A DNA stretch of 64,000 bases, taken from Ketobacter alkanivorans (GTDB lineage Bacteria; Pseudomonadota; Gammaproteobacteria; Pseudomonadales; Ketobacteraceae). The notes beneath the pieces were generated by a model. It did no database searches, was not told where the DNA came from, and was given only the letters and a program-made list of their open reading frames with translations. The position numbers were made by a program, and so were the translations under genes. How positions within the stretch are numbered: the stretch's first letter is position 1; every line of letters starts with the position of its first letter. Where the stretch lies: NCBI RefSeq assembly GCF_002863865.1, contig NZ_CP022684.1:3539990-3603989 (forward strand), written 5' to 3'. Below are positions 38,101 to 46,900 of the stretch, piece by piece.

Positions 38101-39758
38101 CGTATTTTCCCGCTGGATGTTTTCAGAAGGCTACCTTGCTCAATCAGAATCACTGCTTCCAGCGCCAATTGATGTTGCTCGTTGACGTTCCGTAGAGCTG
38201 TTTGTACCAAATGTGTGATTTCGTCAGGTGAGAGTTCGGTGTGATCAGACAGTTCCTGGACGGCAAAGACCGCTTCATCATCATTGCTGAACACGGCACC
38301 GCAACCTACACGAAATATAGGGCTTACGGCCTGTATTGTTTCTTCAATGTCTTGGGGGTAGAGGTTGCGGCCATCGACTATCATCATTTCTTTAAGCCGT
38401 CCGGTAATGAATAGCGATTCACCCTGTAAAAATCCAAGATCCCCAGTACGAAGGAACGGCCCTTCCTTCGAGCTGTCAATGAAAGCGTTGAACGTTGCTT
38501 CTGTTGCTTCCGGATTTTTCCAGTAACCGCTCGATACGCTGGCACCCTGAATCCAGATTTCACCCACTTCGTTATCGGCACAGAGGTTCAGGGTATCTGG
38601 ATTAACGATTCTTAGGGTCTGATCGATAACTTCACCGCTGCTCACCAGTATTTTTCCCGCAGAATGATCAGCTGCGGGTGTAGCCTTGCCCTTGGACAGG
38701 CTGTCCAAGTCTGCTTTCAGCGTAACGATTGGGGTATTGTATGGATGATGAGTTACCAGCAGTGATGATTCAGCCAAACCATACAGTGGCGTGAACGCCT
38801 GTCGGTTAAAACCACAGGGGGCGAACTTCTTGGAGAATTTGTCGAGAGTGCTCATGCGGATGGGTTCTGCGCCGTTGTATGCTATGGCCCAACTGCTCAG
38901 ATCCAGTTCTGCAAGTTTCTCGTCAGCAATTTTTTTAGTACAGAGTTCATAGGCAAAGTTGGGGCCTCCACTGATGGTGGCGCGATAGTCGGAAATGGCT
39001 TTTAACCAACGGTAGGGCTGTTTTAAATAGGTGATGGGTGACATCAACGTTGAGCTTATGCCATTGAACAGCACGCCTAAAATATTGCCGATCAGCCCCA
39101 TGTCGTGGTATTGCGGCAGCCAACATACTGCCACGCTATCAACATCAATTTGGAGCGCTTCTTTAATCAGGCATTCGTTGTGATACAGGTTGCCATGGGT
39201 CAGCATTACGCCCTTCGGATTACCCGTTGAGCCTGACGTATATTGCAGAAAGGCGACCGTGTCCTGCGTTGCACCGCAGCATAGATACTCGTTTTTGTCA
39301 TGATCCAAGGTATCTGTTGCTATGACGTTCAGGCCTGCCAATGGTGGCGTCATTGCGATTCCGGCCTGAGAGAGTTGTGCTAAGTTCTGTGTGGTACATA
39401 TATGTTGTGCGTCGCTGTTTATGACAATTTTAACGAAGCGAGGCCAATCTTTTGGCGACGTTGGCGGATAAACCGGTACAGCAATAAGGCCAGCCTGGAC
39501 GCAGCCCAGGAATGCGACGATGAATTCCAGTCCAGGCTGGTAGGTTAAAATAACTCTGTCGCCTGGCTGCGCTGTTGTTAGCAATGCAGCGGCTATTGCT
39601 TGTGAGCGCTGCAGTAGCTCAGCATAGGTGATGGAGTGAAGCGCAAGTGGGTCCTCCTCAAGAAAGGTGAATGCCACTTTCTCTGGGTGCAGGTCGGCCC
39701 AGTGCTCTATCCAGGCACCGATATTATTAAATTGTGAAAGCGAATTCCGCGTTTTCAT
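32196..39758 (-). CDS. Type I polyketide synthase: FAAL-ACP-KS-AT-(DH)-ACP-TE-AfsA-like hotdog
   Basis: 2520 residues. Order: fatty acyl-AMP ligase (1-580; YTSGSTGNPKGVMLTHGN), ACP (GLDSKT, Ser near 629), ketosynthase (about 684-1110; DTACSSS Cys near 856, HGTG and NIGHLES histidines), acyltransferase (about 1215-1530; GHSLGE near 1309, HGFHSPLM, closest to the malonyl-type HAFH motif), a dehydratase-like double hotdog (about 1585-1850) lacking a recognisable catalytic HxxxGxxxxP, ACP (GVDSIT near 1929), thioesterase (GWSLGA near 2069, GDHISLF near 2190), then about 300 more residues. That tail carries HPYFFDHELDHIPG near 2266 and NPIYVLEATRQF near 2424, both AfsA-like. No ketoreductase or enoylreductase. 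Predicted: loads a fatty acid, extends it once to a beta-ketoacyl chain, and releases or transfers it to an alcohol acceptor. Confidence 0.9.
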   Translation of the reverse strand: MKTRNSLSQFNNIGAWIEHWADLHPEKVAFTFLEEDPLALHSITYAELLQRSQAIAAALLTTAQPGDRVILTYQPGLEFIVAFLGCVQAGLIAVPVYPPTSPKDWPRFVKIVINSDAQHICTTQNLAQLSQAGIAMTPPLAGLNVIATDTLDHDKNEYLCCGATQDTVAFLQYTSGSTGNPKGVMLTHGNLYHNECLIKEALQIDVDSVAVCWLPQYHDMGLIGNILGVLFNGISSTLMSPITYLKQPYRWLKAISDYRATISGGPNFAYELCTKKIADEKLAELDLSSWAIAYNGAEPIRMSTLDKFSKKFAPCGFNRQAFTPLYGLAESSLLVTHHPYNTPIVTLKADLDSLSKGKATPAADHSAGKILVSSGEVIDQTLRIVNPDTLNLCADNEVGEIWIQGASVSSGYWKNPEATEATFNAFIDSSKEGPFLRTGDLGFLQGESLFITGRLKEMMIVDGRNLYPQDIEETIQAVSPIFRVGCGAVFSNDDEAVFAVQELSDHTELSPDEITHLVQTALRNVNEQHQLALEAVILIEQGSLLKTSSGKIRRTAMAQLHSQSKLKTISEHSPKDFLQLHSACNQPDSGSSPSHSYSHYETIILEAIAEALGINPDSLNPQASFSDFGLDSKTLVGLTGTIEERLGRSIPTNLFFDYPSISKLAKYLNDDIREVITENAKPSFKGDVAIIGIGCRFPGHANSPEEFWQLLVEGQDAIVETPSSRWDNKEYYDPDILAPGKMSTRWGGYLHREKDFDAAFFGIKDNEATLLDPQQRILLETSWHAFEHAGIPPESTAGGNVGVFVGISNVDYDRHCSKLGACTDPYAGTGNATSIAANRLSYFYDWRGPSVAVDTACSSSLVALHQACQSLKNGECELAITAAVNLILSPELSITFSKSGMMAADGRCKAFDDSADGYVRSEGCGVLILKNLEKAQQDRDNIIAVVKGSAITQDGRSNGITAPNGPAQIKTIRDALQRASLTANDIQYVESHGTGTALGDPVELHALAQAYGQKRHDNLMIGSVKTNIGHLESASGIAGVIKTALCIQQKLLPRNLHLDTPNRQFDWQNNSIEVVNDNTPWQLSDGNKRRAGVSSFGFGGTNAHVILEEPPRLDQDEHPSIQNNANTLFCLSAKDRSALQTNIRQYQKFLSNTDMDFNTLVASQNCSRTHFDERLVIKCDSVAGLREDLNSINWAKPKSNIFSSRRRTSTQRAKIIWMFTGQGSQHLGMGHELYHTQHAFRDAIEQCHAILLTLSDINLKSFILDKDNQQNSKLIDRTDYTQPILFCYEYALAKILVRAGIQPDSLIGHSLGEIVAATIAGVFSLQDGIRIACIRGSLMQELPTKGGMMAVFAHKEDVVALLDPYPLVSIGALNGHGQVVLSGCEQSLDGLALLFEERDIETRKLKVSHGFHSPLMEPILDDFRNVLKTIQLNPPKYNVVSNVTAASAGMEMTTIDYWCKHVVATVNFQGGLQNVAGEKQAIFIEVGPKPTLSAIAKRGLGRDSVRIIPLVQDPDHEQESLLDAVAQCYTSGININWANLMDAANSPKADLPLYPFQRKYYWLTGTLSKACEPTSHSNNNAVHPLLGQQQHSPYLKNGELHFITYPGVETNSWAGTFKQSNTIHYHLNHFLEMAIEIGHEALQTRKLHILDLELHQRMSTVQGQQQSIHTIAERRASNELRIQFYTQPQPDDLNSDQWVLLCSASISSKFNSRLQTLTEINTTAPAANQASDMANFFDANRRARTQYCSNDKNVVTATQLLDNSLLCEVDFSGLQSSRSTRLWIKPEAIQGLYQIIGFFCESLRSNEEIRPGVEFTPYCVRSIVWNEPLPERGHVFMRHVSSWSEEAEHTEMDLFVFDEAGHMTMRIDGIQLKSRIRIRLTLAEKVRSVGMEERIDIIASIIADSLAANLGGQAMDIDMSSSLAELGVDSITVISTLSRLKNELSIDIPVGEIHKARSVENFTTLLAAKLGDAELVKSAATAMRGTCAVLREGLPGVLPLFFIHAGDDGALQYLDMANAFGDDIPFYVMLPNLTSEDQQPAQLEHVIQQLVSDIQEEQPHGPYMLAGWSLGATLSILVANHLAQKGEEVRFVSLIDAPRICGTNFSQEELQRCINKITQNLATMNSDQLAQYRIQLRLLYEQTLHIAVPTASYELKHFQSECVQSNAIPMATAQDWASASSRRMHSQTIPGDHISLFKSGNVETLASFLRRQIRSSGTISNRFLCDSIERGGLAHSVLAGKPELNESNHPTATLKLDEDHPYFFDHELDHIPGILIMAGAWELICRSTLEFDPFNPILSRSVGQCSLLFDRFAEKDTPLQYELICTDGNTHSIKLECHIIQAQQRIGTYAMQLDYARSKPVMALPTSRQILSSGLEILHKQLESNVLIQLPVHSETRWECQPQMPEPGHYLYHTTLGYGCLNPIYVLEATRQFLTYLSHDQFGVEIGTHVNLIDIALTFNDTIDFNQDVRMILTPQPGLVEKDAFQTISVLWVQAGRTVVISQITAQITHDETYQNQRSR

Positions 39759-39790
39759 TGTTCAATCAGTTCCAGATATACGTTCGGCAC

Positions 39791-41125
39791 TTAATTCTTG
39801 GTTAAAATCACGGGCAAGCCGTTTCGAGGCTTGGTGATAGGCAGTATTCGGTAGCGTGCTTGCTCAGTGGCGAATACGCTGTAATCACGCAGCAAATGAT
39901 AAAGAGCTATTTTTGCCGTCATGATGGCAAAGCGAAGCCCTATGCAGGTGTGTGATCCACCACCAAAGGGAAACCAGTTATAGGGATGTGCTTTGTGTTC
40001 GTTTCTTGCAGGTGAAAATCGCTCTGGATCAAACTTTGTGGGTTCGTTCCAATAATGTTCGGAGCGATGTATGTACCCGCAATCGACCATAACCTGGGTG
40101 TTGGCCGGAATAATGTGATTGCCAAATTGGCATTCTTTAATGGAGCGCCTGAATAGTTGTGGCGCTGGTGGAAACAGGCGCAGGGCTTCGCGGAACACCC
40201 ATTCTATTTCCTCCAGGGATTCTAGGTTGTCGTAGGTTATGTCCTGTGGGTCGATGCGCAGGCACTGTTCACGCAAGCGTTGTTGCCATTCAGGATGCTG
40301 ACACAGCAAGTCCAGTGTTATGGTAAGGGATGTAGTGCTGGTGTCGTGGGCCGCTGCCAGTACATTGCTCAGGTGAAATAGTATGGCCTGATCACTAAAG
40401 TCCGCGCCATTTTCATCCTGGGCCTGACAAAGGCGGCTGAAGATATCTTGCCCTTCCGACCTGCGCTTTTGTGGAATCAGCGGTGAAAAGTAGTTGAAAA
40501 TATTGCTGCGGGCTTTGAGCGCCTGATGTAGAGCGGTGCCTGGTAGTGGCCAGGGAATAATGGCAGCCAGTCCGTTGTTCAGTTTAATGAAGTTCTGATT
40601 GATAAAGTGAGTATCTTGTTTCAGTTCTAGCCCAAGGAATGCTTTGGCTGCTATGTCCAGAGTCAGAGCTTTAATAGCAGGGTAAGCGGGCATCGCCTGG
40701 TGGGTTGGCCAGGTGCGCAGGTTGCCTATCACGACCTGATCAATCAAAGGAACATAGCCAACCAAGGCTTGTTTTTTGAATACAGACTGCATGATCCTGC
40801 GGTGGTGACGATGCTCACTGAAATCCATGGTAGGCAATGAATGGGGAAACAATCGGCCTAGGAATGCCTCCCAGCCCAGTTTGCTGGAAAACTGGCTGGC
40901 TTCATCTTTAAGAACAAATTCGGCGCCATCGGGGCTATTGAAGACGATGAAATTTTGCAGGAATGCACTGCAACGATAGACGTCGCCGTAGCGGGCCCGC
41001 ATTGTGCGGCCAAAAGCATAGGTATCTGAAAGATAGTCAAAGGTATGGCCGATTACGGGCCAGCCGTAGCTGCCGTCAATGCCATTGATTGCAAGGTTTT
41101 CACCAAAGCGTCCTGTTCGGCTCAT
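39791..41125 (-). CDS. Cytochrome P450
   Basis: 444 residues from the ATG at 41125, chosen because AGGAG lies 10 bases upstream; a GTG at 41164 is in frame but has no ribosome site. Soluble bacterial-type P450: I-helix AAAHDTSTTS (oxygen-binding threonine, His in place of the usual Gly), ExxR in REALRLFPP, and the heme loop FPFGGGSHTCIGLRFA with Cys near 394. It inserts oxygen into C-H bonds. First gene of the operon, 32 bp before the synthase, so the polyketide or its fatty-acid starter is the likely substrate. No dedicated ferredoxin is encoded nearby. Confidence 0.93.
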   Translation of the reverse strand: MSRTGRFGENLAINGIDGSYGWPVIGHTFDYLSDTYAFGRTMRARYGDVYRCSAFLQNFIVFNSPDGAEFVLKDEASQFSSKLGWEAFLGRLFPHSLPTMDFSEHRHHRRIMQSVFKKQALVGYVPLIDQVVIGNLRTWPTHQAMPAYPAIKALTLDIAAKAFLGLELKQDTHFINQNFIKLNNGLAAIIPWPLPGTALHQALKARSNIFNYFSPLIPQKRRSEGQDIFSRLCQAQDENGADFSDQAILFHLSNVLAAAHDTSTTSLTITLDLLCQHPEWQQRLREQCLRIDPQDITYDNLESLEEIEWVFREALRLFPPAPQLFRRSIKECQFGNHIIPANTQVMVDCGYIHRSEHYWNEPTKFDPERFSPARNEHKAHPYNWFPFGGGSHTCIGLRFAIMTAKIALYHLLRDYSVFATEQARYRILPITKPRNGLPVILTKN

Positions 41126-41258
41126 TTCAGCCAAGCTCCTGTTCGTGTGGATGTTTCTGTTCACGATCAGGTGCTATTGAGCCGCTGCCCTCTTGGATTC
41201 TACGGGGCGAGCGATAGGCACTTGTGATTTTTGTTATGCGTTGTTCTAGTACTTCGTA

Positions 41259-41270
41259 GACTTATAAGTC
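41259..41270. promoter_or_regulatory. Palindrome GACTTATAAGTC (candidate operator)
   Basis: Perfect 12-bp palindrome about 135 bp upstream of the P450 ATG, downstream of both promoter candidates. Its position would suit a repressor or roadblock site. The protein that binds it is not evident in the window. Confidence 0.35.
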
Positions 41271-41301
41271 CACCAGATCGATTGTTCGGAATTATAATTA
41301 T

Positions 41302-41313
41302 TTTGCGCGCAAA
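41302..41313. promoter_or_regulatory. Palindrome TTTGCGCGCAAA (candidate operator)
   Basis: Perfect 12-bp palindrome just upstream of a perfect TATAAT box read on the minus strand (41291-41296). It would fall in the spacer of that promoter, whose -35 hexamer is poor. Such geometry is typical of repressor or MerR-like operator sites, but this is inference. Confidence 0.35.
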
Positions 41314-41390
41314 TGAAAGTAACTAAATGTATATGAGGGATTAATGAAAAAAAACGAAGGGCTATTGAGTCTTTTCGGCAATTCGACTCT

Positions 41391-41419
41391 AAAATAGACA
41401 TAATTTATAGTTGTGTCAA
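41391..41419 (-). promoter_or_regulatory. Candidate sigma-70 promoter of the polyketide operon
   Basis: On the minus strand TTGACA (41419-41414) and TATTTT (41396-41391) are separated by 17 bp. It would leave a leader of about 260 bases before the P450 ATG, containing both palindromes. Confidence 0.5.
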
Positions 41420-41431
41420 AAGGCTTTTTGC

Positions 41432-43081
41432 TTAGCTGACTTTAAAGCTGCGTACAGACTTTCTCAGGGTTTCGGTGCGTTCGTACAGGTTGTTGCTGGT
41501 CGTCAGGGTCTTTTCTGCAATTTGGGTGTTGGTTTCTGCATACCCTTGAATTTGCGTAAGATTGCGATTGATGTCTTCGGTCACTTCGCTTTGTTCTTCG
41601 GCGGCAGCGGCTATCTGGATAACCATCCGGGTGATATTGGTAACGGCGTCTTTGACCTCGTCTAACGTTTTACCTGCGCCTTCTGTGGTCTTGACGGTCT
41701 CTTGGGCGGAATCGCGGCTGGTGTCCATGGCGCTTACTGCGTCTTTCACGCCTTGCTGCAATTTCTGCAACATGCGCTGAATATCCTGTGTTGATTCCTG
41801 TGTTCTGCTTGCCAGGGTGCGAACCTCATCGGCTACAACTGCAAAGCCGCGGCCTTGCTCGCCCGCTCTGGCAGCCTCGATAGCGGCGTTTAAGGCAAGC
41901 AGATTGGTCTGCTCAGCTATGCCGCCGATAACGTCGATTACCGAATTCACTTTGTTGGCTTCCTCCTCCACGTGGGCAATCAGGCCTGCCGCCGATTGAA
42001 CTTGCTCGGACAGTAGCTGGATCTGTGCGATGGTTTCGTACACGGTACGCTGACCGTGCTCAGATTGGCTGCTGGCGGTTTTGGCTTCATCGGCTGCGTC
42101 GGCGGTGTTGCGGGCCACTTCCTGAATGGCCGACGCCATCTCGTTTACGGCTGTGGCTACCAGCGTCAGTGCTTCAAGCTGGTGCTCGTTGGCGTCTTTG
42201 TTGGCACTGGCGTCTTTGCCCAGAGCTTGGGTTTGCTGGGCCACAGTGTCGGTGATTTGCTGTGTTTGCCCAATAAGGGTCTGTAACTTTTCCATAAAGT
42301 GATTGAAGTGTTTTACGATGCTGCCAATCTCATCTTTCTGATTCAGTGTAATGCGGGCGGTCAAGTCGCCTTCCCCTGTTGCGATGTTTTTCAGGCGATC
42401 ACGTAACTGTAACATTGGCTTCACCACCATCGGCGGAATCAGCAAAGCACAGCAGGCGCATATCAATAAGCCAGCGGCCAGTACAATCAGCAGTAAGCTC
42501 TGTGAGCTGTCGGCTTTATCGCTGGTTTGTTTGGAGTACGCTTTGGCTGCGTTGATGCGCAGTTCACCCACTTCGTCAATCACGGTGCGCATGGCCTGGA
42601 ATGACTTCTCGCTGGTCTCCATAAACTGGATAACATCACTCACGGCGGCTCGGCCTGCTGCTTTGTCTTCAACCACTTTTTTGGTCTGGTTGACCCATAT
42701 GTTGTAGTTGTCGTTGAACGTATTGGCGTAATTCTTCAGGCTTGGCTCGTTGGCCGATTGAAAGAATTTGGCCACGCGGTCTTTTGCCTGCCCAATGTTC
42801 TCCAAATATTGATCTTTGTATTGACCGATGTGTTTGTCGCCATCAGGAAGAAACAGTATGGTGCGCTCTGCAATTTGGGCCTGATACAGGTCTCTGTCAG
42901 CTTGAAGCAAGTAATTGATTTCTGGAAGAAAACCATCTGAAATTTTGAGGGTGTTGGCGGTCAAGGATTTGCTGACGAAGTAGCCTATCAGGGATGACGT
43001 AAGAAACAGCGCTGCCAGCAGCAGTATAGGCGTCACTAACTTGACTTTAAATGGAAGATTTTTGAACGAATTCATGACCAT
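41432..43081 (-). CDS. Methyl-accepting chemotaxis protein
   Basis: 549 residues. N-terminal membrane helix (about 14-37), a periplasmic four-helix-bundle sensor (about 38-195), second membrane helix (about 197-218), HAMP (about 220-270), and a cytoplasmic signalling hairpin with the conserved tip [20 protein letters not shown]. It passes ligand signals to CheA/CheW and hence the flagellar motor. No C-terminal CheR-binding pentapeptide. Two ATG codons two residues apart are possible starts. It lies upstream of, and in the same direction as, the polyketide operon, but 306 bp away. Confidence 0.94.
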   Translation of the reverse strand: MVMNSFKNLPFKVKLVTPILLLAALFLTSSLIGYFVSKSLTANTLKISDGFLPEINYLLQADRDLYQAQIAERTILFLPDGDKHIGQYKDQYLENIGQAKDRVAKFFQSANEPSLKNYANTFNDNYNIWVNQTKKVVEDKAAGRAAVSDVIQFMETSEKSFQAMRTVIDEVGELRINAAKAYSKQTSDKADSSQSLLLIVLAAGLLICACCALLIPPMVVKPMLQLRDRLKNIATGEGDLTARITLNQKDEIGSIVKHFNHFMEKLQTLIGQTQQITDTVAQQTQALGKDASANKDANEHQLEALTLVATAVNEMASAIQEVARNTADAADEAKTASSQSEHGQRTVYETIAQIQLLSEQVQSAAGLIAHVEEEANKVNSVIDVIGGIAEQTNLLALNAAIEAARAGEQGRGFAVVADEVRTLASRTQESTQDIQRMLQKLQQGVKDAVSAMDTSRDSAQETVKTTEGAGKTLDEVKDAVTNITRMVIQIAAAAEEQSEVTEDINRNLTQIQGYAETNTQIAEKTLTTSNNLYERTETLRKSVRSFKVS

Positions 43082-43275
43082 GTTTCCTGCAGATTTAAAT
43101 TTCCCTCTGTTAAGTTATAGCTTAATAACCATATTTGTTCAGGGCGCAGGATGAAGTTAGGTAGCTTTTTTAATACTGTTCGTTACATGAGGTTGGAGCA
43201 TGAGCGTGTAGAATTGGGGCCTTGCTGCATCGAGCAGCGTTATTACGAGTAGCCAGGGAAGTTGTTGGGGGTAGG

Positions 43276-43929
43276 ATGATGAAAATAAGGACATATATAG
43301 CAGCGTTTTTTTTGCTGGGGGGGCTGGGAGCTCAGGTTCAGGCAGCGCCGCAAGTCAAAGTGGAAGGACTGTTTAAAGGGGCGGCGGTGCTGGACATTAA
43401 TGGCCAGCAGGTGATGTTGAAAAAAGGCCGCAGCCATGAAAGTGGCGTTACGTTGATTGATGCGAGTGCCAGGAGCGCAGTGTTAGAGATTGCGGGTCAG
43501 CGTCACGAATTGGGCCTGCATATGGCAATCGGTGGCAGTTACCAGCAGGCTGATCTGACACAGGTGGTCATTCGTAAAAATGATTACAACCAATATAAAG
43601 TCAATGGCAGCATAAACGGGGCCTCGGTTGGCTTTCTTGTGGATACCGGAGCCACCACGGTGGCCATGAATGAGATCCAGGCCCGCAGCCTTGGCTTGCA
43701 GTATAAATTGAACGGAACGGAATCTCGGGTGGTTACTGCCAGTGGCGTGGCCACCAGTTGGGTTATTACGCTGAACAGCGTCAAGGTAGGCGAGATCAGC
43801 GTTCCAAACGTCAAGGCAGTTGTTATTGAGGGGGGCTATCCTCAGGATGTGCTACTTGGAATGTCCTATTTAGAGTACGTAAAGATCCAAGAGCACAACA
43901 GTGTTTTGATGTTAGAGAAGAAATTCTGA
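43276..43929 (+). CDS. Periplasmic retropepsin-like aspartic protease (clan AA, TIGR02281 type)
   Basis: 217 residues. Signal peptide or N-terminal anchor (MMKIRTYIAAFFLLGGLGAQVQA), an N-terminal SH3-like region, then a single-lobe aspartic protease domain with the active-site motif VDTGATTVAMN at about 125-135 and the C-terminal GMSYLEYVKI. Single-lobe members act as dimers. Starts ATGATG, so either codon is possible. It precedes the carboxylase gene by 37 bp but no functional link is evident. Substrate unknown. Confidence 0.85.
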   Translation: MMKIRTYIAAFFLLGGLGAQVQAAPQVKVEGLFKGAAVLDINGQQVMLKKGRSHESGVTLIDASARSAVLEIAGQRHELGLHMAIGGSYQQADLTQVVIRKNDYNQYKVNGSINGASVGFLVDTGATTVAMNEIQARSLGLQYKLNGTESRVVTASGVATSWVITLNSVKVGEISVPNVKAVVIEGGYPQDVLLGMSYLEYVKIQEHNSVLMLEKKF

Positions 43930-43966
43930 TTTAATAGCGGCTTCCATACGATCGCGGGAGCCGTCA

Positions 43967-46900
43967 ATGAGTCATTCCTCCAAAACTATCCTGATCGCCA
44001 ATCGGGGCGAAATCGCCGTTCGCATTATCCGTACCCTGTCCGAATTGGGTTGGCGCTCGGTGGCGGTGTTTGCCGAGGATGACGCTCACTCGCTTCATGT
44101 CTTAAAGGCTGATGTAGCTATCCCTCTTACTGGGATGGGTGCGTCGGCCTATCTTGATCAAGCCGAGCTTTTAAGTATTGCGCAGCAGCACAAGTGTGAC
44201 GGTATTCATCCTGGCTATGGTTTTTTGAGTGAAAACCGTGAATTTGCGTTGGCCTGTGCCGCAGCGGGTTTGACCTTTGTCGGCCCCGATGCGGATACTC
44301 TTGGCTTGTTTGGCGATAAGGCCCGCGCCAGAGCATTAGCTGTGGAATGCAATGTTCCGGTTTTGAAGGGGTTGGATCACAGCGTTTCTCTGGATGAGGC
44401 CACCGCCTTTTTTGATGCACTGCCTGCAGGGGCGGCGATGGTTATTAAGGCGGTGTCCGGCGGTGGTGGGCGCGGTTTGCGCGTTGTAAAAGACAAAGCG
44501 GATATCGCAGAAGCCTACACTCGCTGCCGGTCAGAAGCGCAGGCAGCCTTCGGAGATGGGTCGGTGTATGTTGAGCAATGGGCACCGGCTGCGCGCCATA
44601 TTGAAGTGCAGATTTTGGGTGACGGCAGCGAGTGTGCACATCTGTTTGAGCGTGAATGCACTCTGCAGCGGCGCCATCAAAAGGTGCTGGAGGTAGCGCC
44701 CAGTCCGAGTTTGTCACCTCAGCTTAAGCAGGCGCTGTATAGCGCTTCGTTGGCGATGGCCCGTCGGGCACATTACTGTGGTTTGGGCACTTTTGAGTTT
44801 CTGGTTTTCGAGGCGGGGAGTCAGGATCATCAATCCACCCAGTTTGCTTTTATTGAGGCTAATCCCCGCATTCAGGTTGAACACACCGTTACGGAAACCA
44901 TTCTTGGTCTGGATTTGGTGGCACTCCAATTGGCGGTTGTGTTTGGTGCGCCGTTGTCGGATCTCGGGCTTACCGGTCTGGTACCGGTTGGGTTCGCTAT
45001 CCAGGCTCGTATTAATCTTGAATCGTTGCAGCCCGATGGCCAGGTTAGGCCCTCTGCAGGGGTAATCGAAGGCTGGGATTCGCCCGGTGGTCAGGGTGTG
45101 CGATTGGACAGCTATGTCTACAGCGGATATCAGACCAGCCCCCGTTATGACTCTATGGTGGCCAAGCTGATCGTGCACAGCCCCTGGGGGGATTTTGGTG
45201 CGGTGTTGCGTAAGCTGGCTTTGGCGTTAAATGAGTTCCGTATAAGCGGGGTGGCGTCCAACCTGTCCGTGCTGCGGCAGCTGGTTAGGCATCCATTGGT
45301 GCAGAATAATCAGATCGATACCGGGTTTATTGACCGGCATCTCGTGGACTTATTAACAGCAGATGATGACGCGCTGCTGCCGAAGCACACAGTGCACAGC
45401 TCCCAGCCTCAAGCGCAGTGGGCCTTGGCAGACAACGGCATCGCTGCACCTATGCAGGGTTCGGTGGTGAGCCTGGATGTTCAAGAAGGGCAGGCCGTAC
45501 GGAAGGGTGACACGTTGCTGGTAATGGATGCCATGAAAATGGAGCACGTGATTCAGGCGCCGGCTGCCGGTGCGGTGGAATCGCTGCTGGTGAATCAAGG
45601 TGATGCGGTTATGGAAGGGCAGCCGCTGCTGAATTTTCGTGCCGTAGAGGATGAGGAGCAGGTTGACCAGCAGGTGGCGAGTGTCGACCCCAACTATATT
45701 CGCCCTGATTTGCAGGAAAGCTACGATCGTCATGGTTATGGCCTGGATGCCAACCGCCCTGATGCGGTGGCCAAGCGCAGAGCCAAAAAACAGCGTACCG
45801 CGCGGGAAAACATAGCGGATCTGTGTGATGAGCAGAGCTTTATCGAATACGGCCCCTTGGTGATAGCTGCTCAGCGGCGACGGCGCTCATTGCAGGATTT
45901 GATGGAGAAAACGCCGGGCGACGGGATGGTGACCGGGGTCGGCCGGGTCAATGGTGACTTATTTGGGGAGGACGCTTCCCAGTGTGTGGTGATGACCTAT
46001 GACTACACGGTGTTGGCAGGTACCCAAGGTATTCAGAACCACCATAAAAAGGATCGCATGTTCGAGTTAGCCGAGCGCATGCGACTGCCGGTGGTGCTGT
46101 TCAGTGAAGGTGGCGGCGGTCGCCCCGGGGATACCGACGGTTTGGGGTCGTCCGCCAGTCTGGATTGCTTGGCGTTTCTATATTTTGCGCGCTTATCGGC
46201 TTTGGTTCCTTTGGTGGGGATTGCATCCGGGCGCAATTTCGCCGGTAACGCTGCCTTGCTGGGGTGTTGCGATGTGGTGATCGCTACCCGTAACGCCAAT
46301 ATCGGTATGGGTGGCCCGGCCATGATCGAAGGCGGTGGTTTGGGTGTCTATAGCCCCGAGCAAGTGGGCCCGGTTTCGGTGCAGGCCGCCAATGGAGTGG
46401 TAGACATTCTGGTGGAAGACGAGGCGGAAGCGACCCAGGTTGCCAAGCAATACCTTTCTTATTTCCAGGGCCGACTTTCCCATTGGGAGGCACCGGATCA
46501 GCGTTTGCTGCGCACAGTCATCCCTGAGAACCGCTTGCGGGTTTATGACGTGCGCAAGGTGCTGCAGGGTTTGTTTGATGTGAATTCAGTGCTGGAACTA
46601 AGGGCCGGTTTTGGCAAAGGCATGATCACCGCGTTAGCCCGCATTGAAGGGCGAGCGGTCGGTGTTGTGGCCAATAACCCCCAGTATCTGGCGGGGGCGG
46701 TGGACAGCAACGGGGCCGATAAAGCCAGCCGCTTTATGCAGTTGTGTGATGCTTTTGATATTCCTTTGGTGTTTTTGTGTGACACGCCAGGGATTATGGT
46801 TGGGCCGGAAGTGGAAAAGACCGCTCTGGTGCGCCACGCTGCACGCATGTTCGTGACGGCGGCCAGCCTCAGTGTCCCTTTCTTTACGGTGGTGCTGCGC

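Larger units (their letters stand above)
41126..41431 (-). promoter_or_regulatory. Regulatory region of the polyketide operon (306 bp, no gene)
   Basis: AT-rich gap between the 3' end of the chemotaxis receptor and the P450 start. It contains a good sigma-70 promoter, a second perfect TATAAT box on the minus strand (41291-41296) and at least two 12-bp perfect palindromes, listed separately. No open frame of note. No convincing terminator for the chemoreceptor gene was found, only a weak A/T-rich stem near 41415-41430. Confidence 0.6.
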
